A stretch of DNA of 64,000 nt from NCBI RefSeq assembly GCF_017591435.1, contig NW_025541370.1:103733-167732 (forward strand), in the 5' to 3' direction. Source of the stretch: Portunus trituberculatus (lineage: Eukaryota > Arthropoda > Malacostraca > Decapoda > Portunidae). Shown here piece by piece: positions 1 to 13,879 of this stretch. How positions within the stretch are numbered: position 1 is the first letter of the stretch; each line of letters begins with the position of its first letter. A program made the position numbers and the translations under genes. The notes under the pieces are model-generated. The model saw only the letters and a program-made list of their open reading frames with translations. It did no database searches and had not been told where the DNA came from.

Positions 1-62
1 AATCATTCACAAATAATCACCACTCCAATGCTTACCATAAACTAATTTGAAGTAATATCCCA
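1..62 (-). CDS. DUF4806-like gene, copy 1: exon 1 end and start of intron 1 (partial)
   Basis: Read on the minus strand, this is the same sequence as the fully present copy at 49944-50671. A candidate 27-nt coding exon (62 down to 36) ends in GTAAGC, a good donor, and intron 1 runs off the window. The larger coding exons of this copy are not in the window. The exon start is inferred from an AG in a weak acceptor context and from an in-frame TGA just upstream, so it is uncertain. Confidence 0.35.
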
Positions 63-725
63 CTCAATTGAAAACTCAAGAAAACTGCTTGTTCAGCTTT
101 ATATTCACCCTCGCGTTGGATTTGGTAAGTTGAGGTTGTTATTTAAGCCTCGTTATCACTGCAGTAAAGTACTAAGCATTAACCTGAACCACGTGACTCC
201 TATACTGATCTCCGTTAATAATGAAATACTAGCTTTGATAATCACACCACACTAACTCCCTCCTTCTCCTCACACCGTGGGACTGACACCGCTGGAGCAA
301 CTCTTCGTAATAAAGTCGAGTACAAATTACGGTTTGCAAGGCATTAGGTGTTAGGCATAGGGCGATAGGCGGCGCTGCTAACCATTCTCTTCCAGGTACA
401 TGTTAATTATCTAGTCTTCTTCAGTAATGCCCTGGTTAGTGCACCATGGTGGCAATCCTGGAGCCTCAGTTTTATTTATTTTTGGGTGTGTGGTTTTATA
501 TGGTATTTTTTGTTGTTCCAGGGTTGCGTGGTAGGTGCGTTCACTGGTCTGGGTTGTGTTGGTGCGTGTTCTGAAGAGATGACCGGAGACGCGCTGGCTG
601 GTGATGACTAGAGGTGCACAGATGCAGTGTTCTGTACAAGCTGGATGGAAGTATGCAAACCTCGCAATGAAGAGGAAAAGTTGAGGAAATGGTTCTATCT
701 TGACTTTTGGCTAAAATAAGCATCT

Positions 726-752
726 TGTGTGTATGTGTGTGTGTGTGTGTGT
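726..752 (+). repeat. (GT)n microsatellite
   Basis: A short GT tract with one A interruption, abutting the tail of the retrotransposon 3' end. The same position is occupied in all four A copies, with differing lengths. Confidence 0.95.
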
Positions 753-855
753 ATTTACCTAGTTGTATTTACCTAGTTGTAGTTTTACAGGGCCTGGGCT
801 TTATGCTCGTGTGGCCCCGTCTCCATATCTACACTTATCCAATCTTACATTAAAA

Positions 856-857
<2 letters not shown>
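752..857 (-). mobile_element. 3' end of a jockey/CR1-like non-LTR retrotransposon, A copy 1
   Basis: On the minus strand one frame reads RYGDGATRA followed by TAA. That is the same ending (arginine-tyrosine-glycine-aspartate-glycine) that closes the longer reverse-transcriptase pseudogene at 61692-62531. It is followed by ~45 bp of 3' UTR and two copies of a CTAGGTAAATAC-like tail unit running into a (CA)n tract. This identifies the common decapod-type repeat as the 5'-truncated 3' terminus of that element. It is present at the same site in all four A copies, so it inserted before the module was duplicated. Confidence 0.75.

Positions 858-899
<42 letters not shown>
858..899 (+). repeat. (GT)n microsatellite
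   Basis: About 20 GT units on the other side of the retrotransposon fragment. The equivalent tract in copy 4 is where the longer reverse-transcriptase insertion sits. Confidence 0.95.
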
Positions 900-901
<2 letters not shown>

Positions 902-1017
902 GTAAGATAATTATTATTTTTTACAGGTTTAATTAATACTTATTTCTTACAGGTCAAACTACGTAATATCTCTCCTTTTCTCTTGCAGGACAAACAAATT
1001 TTCTCAGTTCTTTAAAC

Positions 1018-1258
1018 ATATAGTGTTATTCATGCAGACAAAACGCATGATTACACACTATTTGTTTAAGGAACTGAAATATGTCAAAAAAGGGTTATTA
1101 AGGTGTTTTCAGCATTTTATGCACCAAAACTCAGAAATGTACGCAAAAGACTATATTTCTCTAAACGTCTTATTTATGTGGTTTTAACATGTTTTATGAA
1201 AAAAAGTATCTCGATTCAAAATTTTGTATATAAGTTTCTTTTTACATTGTTATGTTTT
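1018..1258 (+). repeat. Single C-family unit bridging A and satellite
   Basis: One C unit with both conserved boxes: GCAGACAAAACGCATGATTA near the start and ACTCAGAAATG about 100 bp on. It joins A to the satellite in mid-monomer, at CAATGGAACC. The identical three-way junction occurs at 26140-26384 and 48737-48980, so the junction itself was duplicated. Confidence 0.85.
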
Positions 1259-4200
1259 CAATGGAACCATCAAACTACCCTTAAAGATCGGTGTGACTGA
1301 AGCAAGAGTCTTTTAAAATATAGGTTATTTTGCCACAATTTTCAGAGACCACAGATATGAGGAGCTTGGTTCATATGAGTGTTTTTGCTATTGATAAAGT
1401 AGAAATCATTGTAATCTGTCAATAGAACTATTAAACTACCATTAAAAACCTGTGGAACTGAAACAAGAGTTTTTAATGTATAGTTTATGTAACCACTATT
1501 TTCAAAGTCCACCAAGATGAGAAACCTTTTTCATAAGGGTTTTATGCTATTGATAAGATAGATATGATGTTAATCTGTCAATGGAACCATCAAACTACAC
1601 TTAAAACCCGTGTGACTCAAACAAGAGTGTTTTGAAAATATAGGTTATGTAGCCACAATTTTCAACGTCCACAGATATGAGGAGCTTGGTTCGTATTAGT
1701 GTTTTTGCTACATATAAAGTAGAAATCATGTTAATCTGTCAATAGAACTATAAAACTACCATTGAAAATCCGTGTAACTGAAACAAGAATTTTTAAAATA
1801 TATATTATTCAGCCACTGTATTTCAAAGTCCACCGAGATGAGAAATCTTTTCGTAAGAGTTTTATGCCACTAATCAAGTAGGTATCATGTTAATCTGTCA
1901 ATAGAACCATCAAATGACCCCAAAAAACCCGTGTGACTGAAATAAGAGTATTTTGAAAATATAGGTTACGCGGCCAATGTTTTCACAGTCCACAGAGATG
2001 ATAAAATTTATCCATAAGAGTGTTTTGCTATTGGTAAGGTAGTAATCATGTTAATCTGTCAATGGAACCATCAAACTACCCTTAAAGATCGGTGTGACTG
2101 AAGCAAGAGTCTTTTAAAATATAGGTTATGTTGCCACAATTTTCAGAGACCACAGATATGAGGAGCTTGGTTCATATGAGTGTTTTTGCTATTGATAAAG
2201 TAGAAATCATTGTAATCTGTCAATAGAACTATTAAACTACCATTAAAAACCTGTGTAACTGAAACAAGAGTTTTTAATGTATAGTTTATGTAACCACTAT
2301 TTTCAAAGTCCACCAAGATGAGAAACCTTTTCATAAGGGTTTTATGCTATTGATAAGATAGATATGATGTTAATCTGTCAATGGAACCATCAAACTACAC
2401 TTAAAACCCGTGTGACTCAAACAAGAGTGTTTTGAAAATATAGGTTATGTAGCCACAATTTTCAACGTCCACAGATATGAGGAGCTTGGTTCGTATTAGT
2501 GTTTTGCTACATATAAAGTAGAAATCATGTTAATCTGTCAATAGAACTATAAAACTACCATTGAAAATCCGTGTAACTGAAACAAGAATTTTTAAAATAT
2601 ATATTATTCAGCCACTGTATTTCAAAGTCCACCGAGATGAGAAATCTTTTCGTAAGAGTTTTATGCCACTAATCAAGTAGGTATCATGTTAATCTGTCAA
2701 TAGAACCATCAAATGACCCCAAAAACCCGTGTGACTGAAATAAGAGTATTTTGAAAATATAGGTTACGCGGCCACTGTTTTCACAGTCCACAGAGATGAT
2801 AAAATTTATCTGTAAGAGTGTTTTTGCTATTGGTAAGGTAGTAATCATGTTAATCTGTCAATGGAACCATCAAACTACCCTTAAAGATCGGTGTGACTGA
2901 AGCAAGAGTCTTTTAAAATATAGGTTATGTTGCCACAATTTTCAGAGACCACAGATATGAGGAGCTTGGTTCATATGAGTGTTTTTGCTATTGATAAAGT
3001 AGAAATCATTGTAATCTGTCAATAGAACTATTAAACTACCATTAAAAACCTGTGTAACTGAAACAAGAGTTTTTAATGTATAGTTTATGTAACCACTATT
3101 TTCAAAGTCCACCAAGATGAGAAACCTTTTCATAAGGGTTTTATGCTATTGATAAGATAGATATGATGTTAATCTGTCAATGGAACCATCAAACTACACT
3201 TAAAACCCGTGTGACTCAAACAAGAGTGTTTTGAAAATATAGGTTATGTAGCCACAATTTTCAACGTCCACAGATATGAGGAGCTTGGTTCGTATTAGTG
3301 TTTTTGCTACATATAAAGTAGAAATCATGTTAATCTGTCAATAGAACTATAAAACTACCATTGAAAATCCGTGTAACTGAAACAAGAATTTTTTAAAATA
3401 TATATTATTCAGCCACTGTATTTCAAAGTCCACCGAGATGAGAAATGTTTTTCGTAAGAGTTTTTATGCCACTAATCAAGTAGGTATCATGTTAATCTGT
3501 CAATAGAACCATCAAATGACCCCAAAAAAACCCGTGTGACTGAAATAAGAGTATTTTGAAAACATAGGTTACGCGGCCACTGTTTTCACAGTCCACAGAG
3601 ATGATAAAATTTATCTGTAAGAGTGTTTTTGCTATTGGTAAGGTAGTAATCATGTTAATCTGTCAATGGAACCATCAAACTACCCTTAAAGATCCTGTGT
3701 GACTGAAGCAAGAGTCTTTTAAAATATAGGTTATGTTGCCACAATTTTCAGAGACCACAGATATGAGGAGCTTGGTTCATATGAGTGTTTTGCTATTGAT
3801 AAAGTAGAAATCATTGTAATCTGTCAATAGAACTATTAAACTACCATTAAAAACCTGTGTAACTGAAACAAGAGTTTTTAATGTATAGTTTATGTAACCA
3901 CTATTTTCAAAGTCCACCAAGATGAGAAACCTTTTCATAAGGGTTTTATGCTATTGATAAGATAGATATGATGTTAATCTGTCAATGGAACCATCAAACT
4001 ACACTTAAAACCCGTGTGACTCAAACAAGAGTGTTTTGAAAATATAGGTTATGTAGCCACAATTTTCAACGTCCACAGATATGAGGAGCTTGGTTCGTAT
4101 TAGTGTTTTTGCTACATATAAAGTAGAAATCATGTTAATCTGTCAATAGAACTATAAAACTACCATTGAAAATCCGTGTAACTGAAACAAGAATTTTTAA

Positions 4201-7200
4201 AATATATATTATTCAGCCACTGTATTTCAAAGTCCACCGAGATGAGAAATCTTTTCGTAAGAGTTTTTATGCCACTAATCAAGTAGGTATCATGTTAATC
4301 TGTCAATAGAACCATCAAATGACCCCAAAAAACCCGTGTGACTGAAATAAGAGTATTTTGAAAACATAGGTTACGCGGCCACTGTTTTCACAGTCCACAG
4401 AGATGATAAAATTTATCTGTAAGAGTGTTTTTGCTATTGGTAAGGTAGTAATCATGTTAATCTGTCAATGGAACCATCAAACTACCCTTAAAGATCGGTG
4501 TGACTGAAGCAAGAGTCTTTTAAAATATAGGTTATGTTGCCACAATTTTCAGAGACCACAGATATGAGGAGCTTGGTTCATATGAGTGTTTTGCTATTGA
4601 TAAAGTAGAAATCATTGTAATCTGTCAATAGAACTATTAAACTACCATTAAAACCTGTGTAACTAAAACAAGAGTTTTTAATGTATAGTTTATGTAACCA
4701 CTATTTTCAAAGTCCACCAAGATGAGAAACCTTTTCATAAGGGTTTTATGCTATTGATAAGATAGATATGATGTTAATCTGTCAATGGAACCATCAAACT
4801 ACACTTAAAACCCGTGTGACTCAAACAAGAGTGTTTTGAAAATATAGGTTATGTAGCCACAATTTTCAACGTCCACAGATATGAGGAGCTTGGTTCGTAT
4901 TAGTGTTTTTGCTACATATAAAGTAGAAATCATGTTAATCTGTCAATAGAACTATAAAACTACCATTGAAAATCCGTGTAACTGAAACAAGAATTTTTAA
5001 AATATATATTATTCAGCCACTGTATTTCAAAGTCCACCGAGATGAGAAATCTTTTCGTAAGAGTTTTATGCCACTAATCAAGTAGGTATCATGTTAATCT
5101 GTCAATAGAACCATCAAATGACCCCAAAAAACCCGTGTGACTGAAATAAGAGTATTTTGAAAACATAGGTTACGCGGCCACTGTTTTCACAGTCCACAGA
5201 GATGATAAAATTTATCTGTAAGAGTGTTTTTGCTATTGGTAAGGTAGTAATCATGTTAATCTGTCAATGGAACCATCAAACTACCCTTAAAGATCGGTGT
5301 GACTGAAGCAAGAGTCTTTTAAAATATAGGTTATGTTGCCACAATTTTCAGAGACCACAGATATGAGGAGCTTGGTTCATATGAGTGTTTTTGCTATTGA
5401 TAAAGTAGAAATCATTGTAATCTGTCAATAGAACTATTAAACTACCATTAAAACCTGTGTAACTGAAACAAGAGTTTTTAATGTATAGTTTATGTAACCA
5501 CTATTTTCAAAGTCCACCAAGATGAGAAACCTTTTCATAAGGGTTTTATGCTATTGATAAGATAGATATGATGTTAATCTGTCAATGGAACCATCAAACT
5601 ACACTTAAAACCCGTGTGACTCAAACAAGAGTTTTTGAAAATATAGGTTATGTAGCCACAATTTTCAACGTCCACAGATATGAGGAGCTTGGTTCGTATT
5701 AGTGTTTTTGCTACATATAAAGTAGAAATCATGTTAATCTGTCAATAGAACTATAAAACTACCATTGAAAATCCGTGTAACTGAAACAAGAATTTTTAAA
5801 AATATATCTTATTCAGCCACTGTATTTCAAAGTCCACCGAGATGAGAAATCTTTTCGTAAGAGTTTTATGCCACTAATCAAGTAGGTATCATGTTAATCT
5901 GTCAATAGAACCATCAAATGACCCCAAAAAACCCGTGTGACTGAAATAAGAGTATTTTGAAAACATAGGTTACGCGGCCACTGTTTTCACAGTCCACAGA
6001 GATGATAAAATTTATCTGTAAGAGTGTTTTTGCTATTGGTAAGGTAGTAATCATGTTAATCTGTCAATGGAACCATCAAACTACCCTTAAAGATCGGTGT
6101 GACTGAAGCAAGAGTCTTTTTAAAATATAGGTTATGTTGCCACAATTTTCAGAGACCACAGATATGAGGAGCTTGGTTCATATGAGTGTTTTTGCTATTG
6201 ATAAAGTAGAAATCATTGTAATCTGTCAATAGAACTATTAAACTACCATTAAAAACCTGTGTAACTAAAACAAGAGTTTTTAATGTATAGTTTATGTAAC
6301 CACTATTTTTCAAAGTCCACCAAGATGAGAAACCTTTTTCATAAGGGTTTTTATGCTATTGATAAGATAGATATGATGTTAATCTGTCAATGGAACCATC
6401 AAACTACACTTAAAACCCGTGTGACTCAAACAAGAGTGTTTTGAAAATATAGGTTATGTAGCCACAATTTTCAACGTCCACAGATATGAGGAGCTTGGTT
6501 CGTATTAGTGTTTTTGCTACATATAAAGTAGAAATCATGTTAATCTGTCAATAGAACTATAAAACTACCATTGAAAATCCGTGTAACTGAAACAAGAATT
6601 TTTAAAAATATATCTTATTCAGCCACTGTATTTCAAAGTCCACCGAGATGAGAAATCTTTTCGTAAGAGTTTTATGCCACTAATCAAGTAGGTATCATGT
6701 TAATCTGTCAATAGAACCATCAAATGACCCCAAAAAACCCGTGTGACTGAAATAAGAGTATTTTGAAAACATAGGTTACGCGGCCACTGTTTTCACAGTC
6801 CACAGAGATGATAAAATTTATCTGTAAGAGTGTTTTTGCTATTGGTAAGGTAGTAATCATGTTAATCTGTCAATGGAACCATCAAACTACCCTTAAAGAT
6901 CGGTGTGACTGAAGCAAGAGTCTTTTAAAATATAGGTTATGTTGCCACAATTTTCAGAGACCACAGATATGAGGAGCTTGGTTCATATGAGTGTTTTTGC
7001 TATTGATAAAGTAGAAATCATTGTAATCTGTCAATAGAACTATTAAACTACCATTAAAAACCTGTGTAACTGAAACAAGAGTTTTTAATGTATAGTTTAT
7101 GTAACCACTATTTTCAAAGTCCACCAAGATGAGAAACCTTTTCATAAGGGTTTTATGCTATTGATAAGATAGATATGATGTTAATCTGTCAATGGAACCA

Positions 7201-10200
7201 TCAAACTACACTTAAAACCCGTGTGACTCAAACAAGAGTGTTTTGAAAATATAGGTTATGTAGCCACAATTTTCAACGTCCACAGATATGAGGAGCTTGG
7301 TTCGTATTAGTGTTTTTGCTACATATAAAGTAGAAATCATGTTAATCTGTCAATAGAACTATAAAACTACCATTGAAAATCCGTGTAACTGAAACAAGAA
7401 TTTTTAAAATATATATTATTCAGCCACTGTATTTCAAAGTCCACCGAGATGAGAAATCTTTTCGTAAGAGTTTTATGCCACTAATCAAGTAGGTATCATG
7501 TTAATCTGTCAATAGAACCATCAAATGACCCCAAAAAACCCGTGTGACTGAAATAAGAGTATTTTGAAAACATAGGTTACGCGGCCACTGTTTTCACAGT
7601 CCACAGAGATGATAAAATTTATCTGTAAGAGTGTTTTTGCTATTGGTAATGTAGTAATCATGTTAATCTGTCAATGGAACCATCAAACTACCCTTAAAGA
7701 TCGGTGTGACTGAAGCAAGAGTCTTTTAAAATATAGGTTATGTTGCCACAATTTTCAGAGACCACAGATATGAGGAGCTTGGTTCATATGAGTGTTTTGC
7801 TATTGATAAAGTAGAAATCATTGTAATCTGTCAATAGAACTATTAAACTACCATTAAAAACCTGTGTAACTAAAACAAGAGTTTTTAATGTATAGTTTAT
7901 GTAACCACTATTTTTCAAAGTCCACCAAGATGAGAAACCTTTTCATAAGGGTTTTATGCTATTGATAAGATAGATATGATGTTAATCTGTCAATGGAACC
8001 ATCAAACTACACTTAAAACCCGTGTGACTCAAACAAGAGTGTTTTGAAAATATAGGTTATGTAGCCACAATTTTCAACGTCCACAGATATGAGGAGCTTG
8101 GTTCGTATTAGTGTTTTTGCTACATATAAAGTAGAAATCATGTTAATCTGTCAATAGAACTATAAAACTACCATTGAAAATCCGTGTAACTGAAACAAGA
8201 ATTTTTAAAATATATATTATTCAGCCACTGTATTTCAAAGTCCACCGAGATGAGAAATCTTTTCGTAAGAGTTTTATGCCACTAATCAAGTAGGTATCAT
8301 GTTAATCTGTCAATAGAACCATCAAATGACCCCAAAAAACCCGTGTGACTGAAATAAGAGTATTTTGAAAACATAGGTTATGCGGCCACTGTTTTCACAG
8401 TCCACAGAGATGATAAAATTTATCTGTAAGAGTGTTTTTGCTATTGGTAAGGTAGTAATCATGTTAATCTGTCAATGGAACCATCAAACTACCCTTAAAG
8501 ATCGGTGTGACTGAAGCAAGAGTCTTTTAAAATATAGGTTATGTTGCCACAATTTTCAGAGACCACAGATATGAGGAGCTTGGTTCATATGAGTGTTTTT
8601 GCTATTGATAAAGTAGAAATCATTGTAATCTGTCAATAGAACTATTAAACTACCATTAAAAACCTGTGTAACTGAAACAAGAGTTTTTAATGTATAGTTT
8701 ATGTAACCACTATTTTCAAAGTCCACCAAGATGAGAAACCTTTTCATAAGGGTTTTATGCTATTGATAAGATAGATATGATGTTAATCTGTCAATGGAAC
8801 CATCAAACTACACTTAAAACCCGTGTGACTCAAACAAGAGTGTTTTGAAAATATAGGTTATGTAGCCACAATTTTCAACGTCCACAGATATGAGGAGCTT
8901 GGTTCGTATTAGTGTTTTTGCTACATATAAAGTAGAAATCATGTTAATCTGTCAATAGAACTATAAAACTACCATTGAAAATCCGTGTAACTGAAACAAG
9001 AATTTTTAAAATATATATTATTCAGCCACTGTATTTCAAAGTCCACCGAGATGAGAAATCTTTTCGTAAGAGTTTTATGCCACTAATCAAGTAGGTATCA
9101 TGTTAATCTGTCAATAGAACCATCAAATGACCCCAAAAAACCCGTGTGACTGAAATAAGAGTATTTTGAAAACATAGGTTACGCGGCCACTGTTTTCACA
9201 GTCCACAGAGATGATAAAATTTATCTGTAAGAGTGTTTTTGCTATTGGTAATGTAGTAATCATGTTAATCTGTCAATGGAACCATCAAACTACCCTTAAA
9301 GATCGGTGTGACTGAAGCAAGAGTCTTTTAAAATATAGGTTATGTTGCCACAATTTTCAGAGACCACAGATATGAGGAGCTTGGTTCATATGAGTGTTTT
9401 TGCTATTGATAAAGTAGAAATCATTGTAATCTGTCAATAGAACTATTAAACTACCATTAAAAACCTGTGTAACTGAAACAAGAGTTTTTAATGTATAGTT
9501 TATGTAACCACTATTTTCAAAGTCCACCAAGATGAGAAACCTTTTCATAAGGGTTTTATGCTATTGATAAGATAGATATGATGTTAATCTGTCAATGGAA
9601 CCATCAAACTACACTTAAAACCCGTGTGACTCAAACAAGAGTGTTTTGAAAATATAGGTTATGTAGCCACAATTTTCAACGTCCACAGATATGAGGAGCT
9701 TGGTTCGTATTAGTGTTTTTGCTACATATAAAGTAGAAATCATGTTAATCTGTCAATAGAACTATAAAACTACCATTGAAAATCCGTGTAACTGAAACAA
9801 GAATTTTTAAAATATATATTATTCAGCCACTGTATTTCAAAGTCCACCGAGATGAGAAATCTTTTTCGTAAGAGTTTTTATGCCACTAATCAAGTAGGTA
9901 TCATGTTAATCTGTCAATAGAACCATCAAATGACCCCAAAAAACCCGTGTGACTGAAATAAGAGTATTTTGAAAACATAGGTTATGCGGCCACTGTTTAC
10001 ACAGTCCACAGAGATGATAAAATTTATCTGTAAGAGTGTTTTTGCTATTGGTATGGTAGTAATCATGTTAATCTGTCAATGGAACCATCAAACTACCCTT
10101 AAAGATCGGTGTGACTGAAGCAAGAGTCTTTTAAAATATAGGTTATGTTGCCACAATTTTCAGAGACCACAGATATGAGGAGCTTGGTTCATATGAGTGT

Positions 10201-12221
10201 TTTGCTATTGATAAAGTAGAAATCATTGTAATCTGTCAATAGAACTATTAAACTACCATTAAAAACCTGTGTAACTGAAACAAGAGTTTTTAATGTATAG
10301 TTTATGTAACCACTATTTTTCAAAGTCCACCAAGATGAGAAACCTTTTTCATAAGGGTTTTATGCTATTGATAAGATAGATATGATGTTAATCTGTCAAT
10401 GGAACCATCAAACTACACTTAAAACCCGTGTGACTCAAACAAGAGTGTTTTGAAAATATAGGTTATGTAGCCACAATTTTCAACGTCCACAGATATGAGG
10501 AGCTTGGTTCGTATTAGTGTTTTTGCTACATATAAAGTAGAAATCATGTTAATCTGTCAATAGAACTATAAAACTACCATTGAAAATCCGTGTAACTGAA
10601 ACAAGAATTTTTAAAATATATATTATTCAGCCACTGTATTTCAAAGTCCACCGAGATGAGAAATCTTTTCGTAAGAGTTTTATGCCACTAATCAAGTAGG
10701 TATCATGTTAATCTGTCAATAGAACCATCAAATGACCCCAAAAAACCCGTGTGACTGAAATAAGAGTATTTTGAAAACATAGGTTACGCGGCCACTGTTT
10801 TCACAGTCCACAGAGATGATAAAATTTATCTGTAAGAGTGTTTTTGCTATTGGTAAGGTAGTAATCATGTTAATCTGTCAATGGAACCATCAAACTACCC
10901 TTAAAGATCGGTGTGACTGAAGCAAGAGTCTTTTAAAATATAGGTTATGTTGCCACAATTTTCAGAGACCACAGATATGAGGAGCTTGGTTCATATGAGT
11001 GTTTTTGCTATTGATAAAGTAGAAATCATTGTAATCTGTCAATAGAACTATTAAACTACCATTAAAAACCTGTGTAACTGAAACAAGAGTTTTTAATGTA
11101 TAGTTTATGTAACCACTATTTTCAAAGTCCACCAAGATGAGAAACCTTTTCATAAGGGTTTTATGCTATTGATAAGATAGATATGATGTTAATCTGTCAA
11201 TGGAACCATCAAACTACACTTAAAACCCGTGTGACTCAAACAAGAGTGTTTTGAAAATATAGGTTATGTAGCCACAATTTTCAACGTCCACAGATATGAG
11301 GAGCTTGGTTCGTATTAGTGTTTTTGCTACATATAAAGTAGAAATCATGTTAATCTGTCAATAGAACTATAAAACTACCATTGAAAATCCGTGTAACTGA
11401 AACAAGAATTTTTAAAATATATATTATTCAGCCACTGTATTTCAAAGTCCACCGAGATGAGAAATCATTTTTCGTAAGAGTTTTTATGCCACTAATCAAG
11501 TAGGTATCATGTTAATCTGTCAATAGAACCATCAAATGACCCCAAAAAACCCGTGTGACTGAAATAAGAGTATTTTGAAAATATAGGTTACGCGGCCACT
11601 GTTTTCACAGTCCACAGAGATGATAAAATTTATCTGTAAGAGTGTTTTTGCTATTGGTAAGGTAGTAATCATGTTAATCTGTCAATGGAACCATCAAACT
11701 ACCCTTAAAGATCGGTGTGACTGAAGCAAGAGTCTTTTTAAAATATAGGTTATGTTGCCACAATTTTCAGAGACCACAGATATGAGGAGCTTGGTTCATA
11801 TGAGTGTTTTTGCTATTGATAAAGTAGAAATCATTGTAATCTGTCAATAGAACTATTAAACTACCATTAAAAACCTGTGTAACTGAAACAAGAGTTTTTA
11901 ATGTATAGTTTATGTAACCACTATTTTTCAAAGTCCACCAAGATGAGAAACCTTTTCATAAGGGTTTTATGCTATTGATAAGATAGATATGATGTTAATC
12001 TGTCAATGGAACCATCAAACTACACTTAAAACCCGTGTGACTCAAACAAGAGTGTTTTGAAAATATAGGTTATGTAGCCACAATTTTCAACGTCCACAGA
12101 TATGAGGAGCTTGGTTCGTATTAGTGTTTTGCTACATATAAAGTAGAAATCATGTTAATCTGTCAATAGAACTATAAAATTGGTAAGTTAGTAATCATGT
12201 TAATCTGTCAATGGAACCATC
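1259..12221 (+). repeat. Satellite array 1 (SAT1), ~801-bp five-monomer HOR
   Basis: About 13.7 copies of the ~801-bp HOR, very alike between copies. The first HOR after the A junction carries private changes (TTATTTTGCC at ~1324 for the usual TTATGTTGCC, and TTTATCCATAAG at ~2007 for TTTATCTGTAAG) that also occur at the other two A junctions. Copy 4 has GATCCTGTGTG (~3690) where others have GATCGGTGTG. Copies 8 and 10 have GGTAATGTAG, and copies 9 and 11 have TTATGCGGCC. The array ends in a deletion junction at ~12178-12221, where monomer 4 jumps into the end of monomer 5. Short minus-strand open frames recur here but depend on homopolymer length and are not genes. Confidence 0.97.
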
Positions 12222-12350
12222 TCATTTATTCGTATTCTCGGTGCTCAAGAGAAAGAACTATTCTCGTCTTGAGTCTAAAATACACTGAAAAGTCAACGAT
12301 TTTCCTGTCATACATATAACACAAAAAACTCTATCCCATCTCAACACTCT
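12222..12350. other. Non-repeat junction sequence between SAT1 and C
   Basis: About 130 bp that resembles neither the satellite nor the C family and occurs once in the window. No open frame or RNA is recognisable. It is probably a remnant of the pre-existing insertion site or a rearrangement filler. Confidence 0.6.
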
Positions 12351-13879
12351 TTTCACGCACCAAAACACTGATATATGTAGGCAAAACTAACTTACAATCT
12401 GTTAAAGGAGGTCAACAAAATGGGTTTATAGTGTATCAGCATTTTATACACCAAAACTTGAAATGCAGGCAAAACACTATACTTGTTAAAATATCTTATT
12501 TATGTGTTTTTAAGATGTTTTATGAAAAAAAATATATTTTTTTTTTGCATAAAACACCTTAAAAACACATAAATAAGACATTTTAACAAATATAGTGTTT
12601 TGCCAGCATTTCTGAGTTTTGGTGCATAAAATGTTTGAAAACACCAAAAGAACCCATGTTTGACATATATTAGTTCTTTAAGCAAATAGTGTTATGCGTT
12701 TTGCCTGCTTTTCTATGTTTTGGTGAAAAAAAAGCTGAAAACTACTAAACTAACAATATTTTCTTACTTTTTCTTTGGTTATGTCTATATTGTCTTTTCA
12801 TGAATTTTATCGTTTTGAAGTATAGAAATGTAAAATGATTTGAATATACAAAACTTTCAATCGAGATAGTTTTTTTTTTTTCCATAAAACACCTTAAAAC
12901 ACATAAACAAAACAAAACGTTTTAACAAATATAGTGTTTTCCTGCATTTTTGAGTTTTGGTGCATAAAATGCTGGAAAACACCAAAATAACCCATTGTTG
13001 CCATAATTCAGTTCCCTAAACAAATAGTGTTTCATCATGCGTTTTGCCTGCATTTCTGTGTTTTAGTGCAAAAAATGCTGAAACTACTAAAATAACACGT
13101 TAATGTTATATTTATTGTGGTTTCTCTATATTGCCTTATTTTCATCAATTTTATCTTTCTGAGGTATAAAAGTGTAAAATGACAAATATAAAAAATTTCA
13201 ATCGATATAGTCTTTTTTCATAAAACACCTTGAAAACACATAAATAATAAGTTTCAACAAATATAATGTTTTGCTTCCATTTCTGAGTTTTAGTGCATAA
13301 AATGCTGGAAAACAATATAATAACCCATTTTGACATATATGAGTTCTTTAAACAAATAATGTGTAATGATGCGTTTTGCCTGCATTTTGTTTTGGTGTGA
13401 AAACAAGCCAATATAGAGAAATGCAAGTAAAAGTAACCAAAACGATTTATTTAAATAGTTGTCAGCTTTTTTGCACCAAAACACAAAATGCAGACAAAAC
13501 ACATGATTACACACTATTTGTTTAAGGAACTGAAATATGTAAAAATGAGTTATTAAGGTGTTTTCAGCATTTTATGCACCAAAACTCAGAAATGCACGCA
13601 AAGACTATATTCCTTTAAACATCTTATTTATGTGTTATTAAGATGTTTTATGAAAAAAAAAAAAAAAAAATTCGATTGAAAATTTTATATATTGAATTCA
13701 TTTTACAATGTTATGTCTCAAAATGATGAAATTCATGAAATCAAGCCAATATAGAGAAACAAAAGAAAAAATAAGAAAAACATATTATTCTATTAGTTTT
13801 CAGCTTGTTTTGCACCAAAACACAGAAATGCAGGCAAAACCTAAAGATTACACAATATTTGTTTAAGGAACAGAAATAT
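12351..13879 (-). repeat. C-family region, left block (contig end)
   Basis: AT-rich C units in alternating orientation, the reverse complement of the 1.46-kb unit seen at 33605-38260. Boxes of the type GCACCAAAACTCAGAAATGC and its complement recur at alternating ~105 and ~230 bp spacing. A 31-bp stretch at 12386-12415 is shared in inverted form with 38282-38311. There are no genes: the short open frames are repeat by-products. The block ends at a scaffold gap. Confidence 0.85.
12440..12640. repeat. Long inverted repeat (hairpin) in C
   Basis: Two C units meet tail to tail. The arm ending in AAGATGTTTTATG is followed, across an A/T-rich loop near 12525-12545, by its complement starting CATAAAACACCTT, and complementarity continues outwards to the box motifs on both sides. 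Confidence 0.85.

Larger units (their letters stand above)
1..1017 (+). repeat. AB module, A part, copy 1
   Basis: This copy matches 25122-26139 in the same orientation, and 48981-50005 and 61531-63575 in reverse complement, nearly base for base. It holds, in order, part of intron 1 and the small first exon of the DUF4806-like gene (minus strand, 1-62), about 650 bp without a recognisable gene, a (GT)n tract, a retrotransposon 3' end, a second (GT)n tract, and three closely spaced acceptor-like sites (AG at 925-926, 951-952 and 987-988). The B part of this copy lies outside the window to the left. No complete gene is visible here. Confidence 0.9.

Noticed and set aside
541..723. 60-residue minus-strand frame MLILAKSQDR... 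(also 62853-63035)
   Set aside because: It is broken by a one-base difference in the other two A copies, has no recognisable domain, and starts at a microsatellite border.
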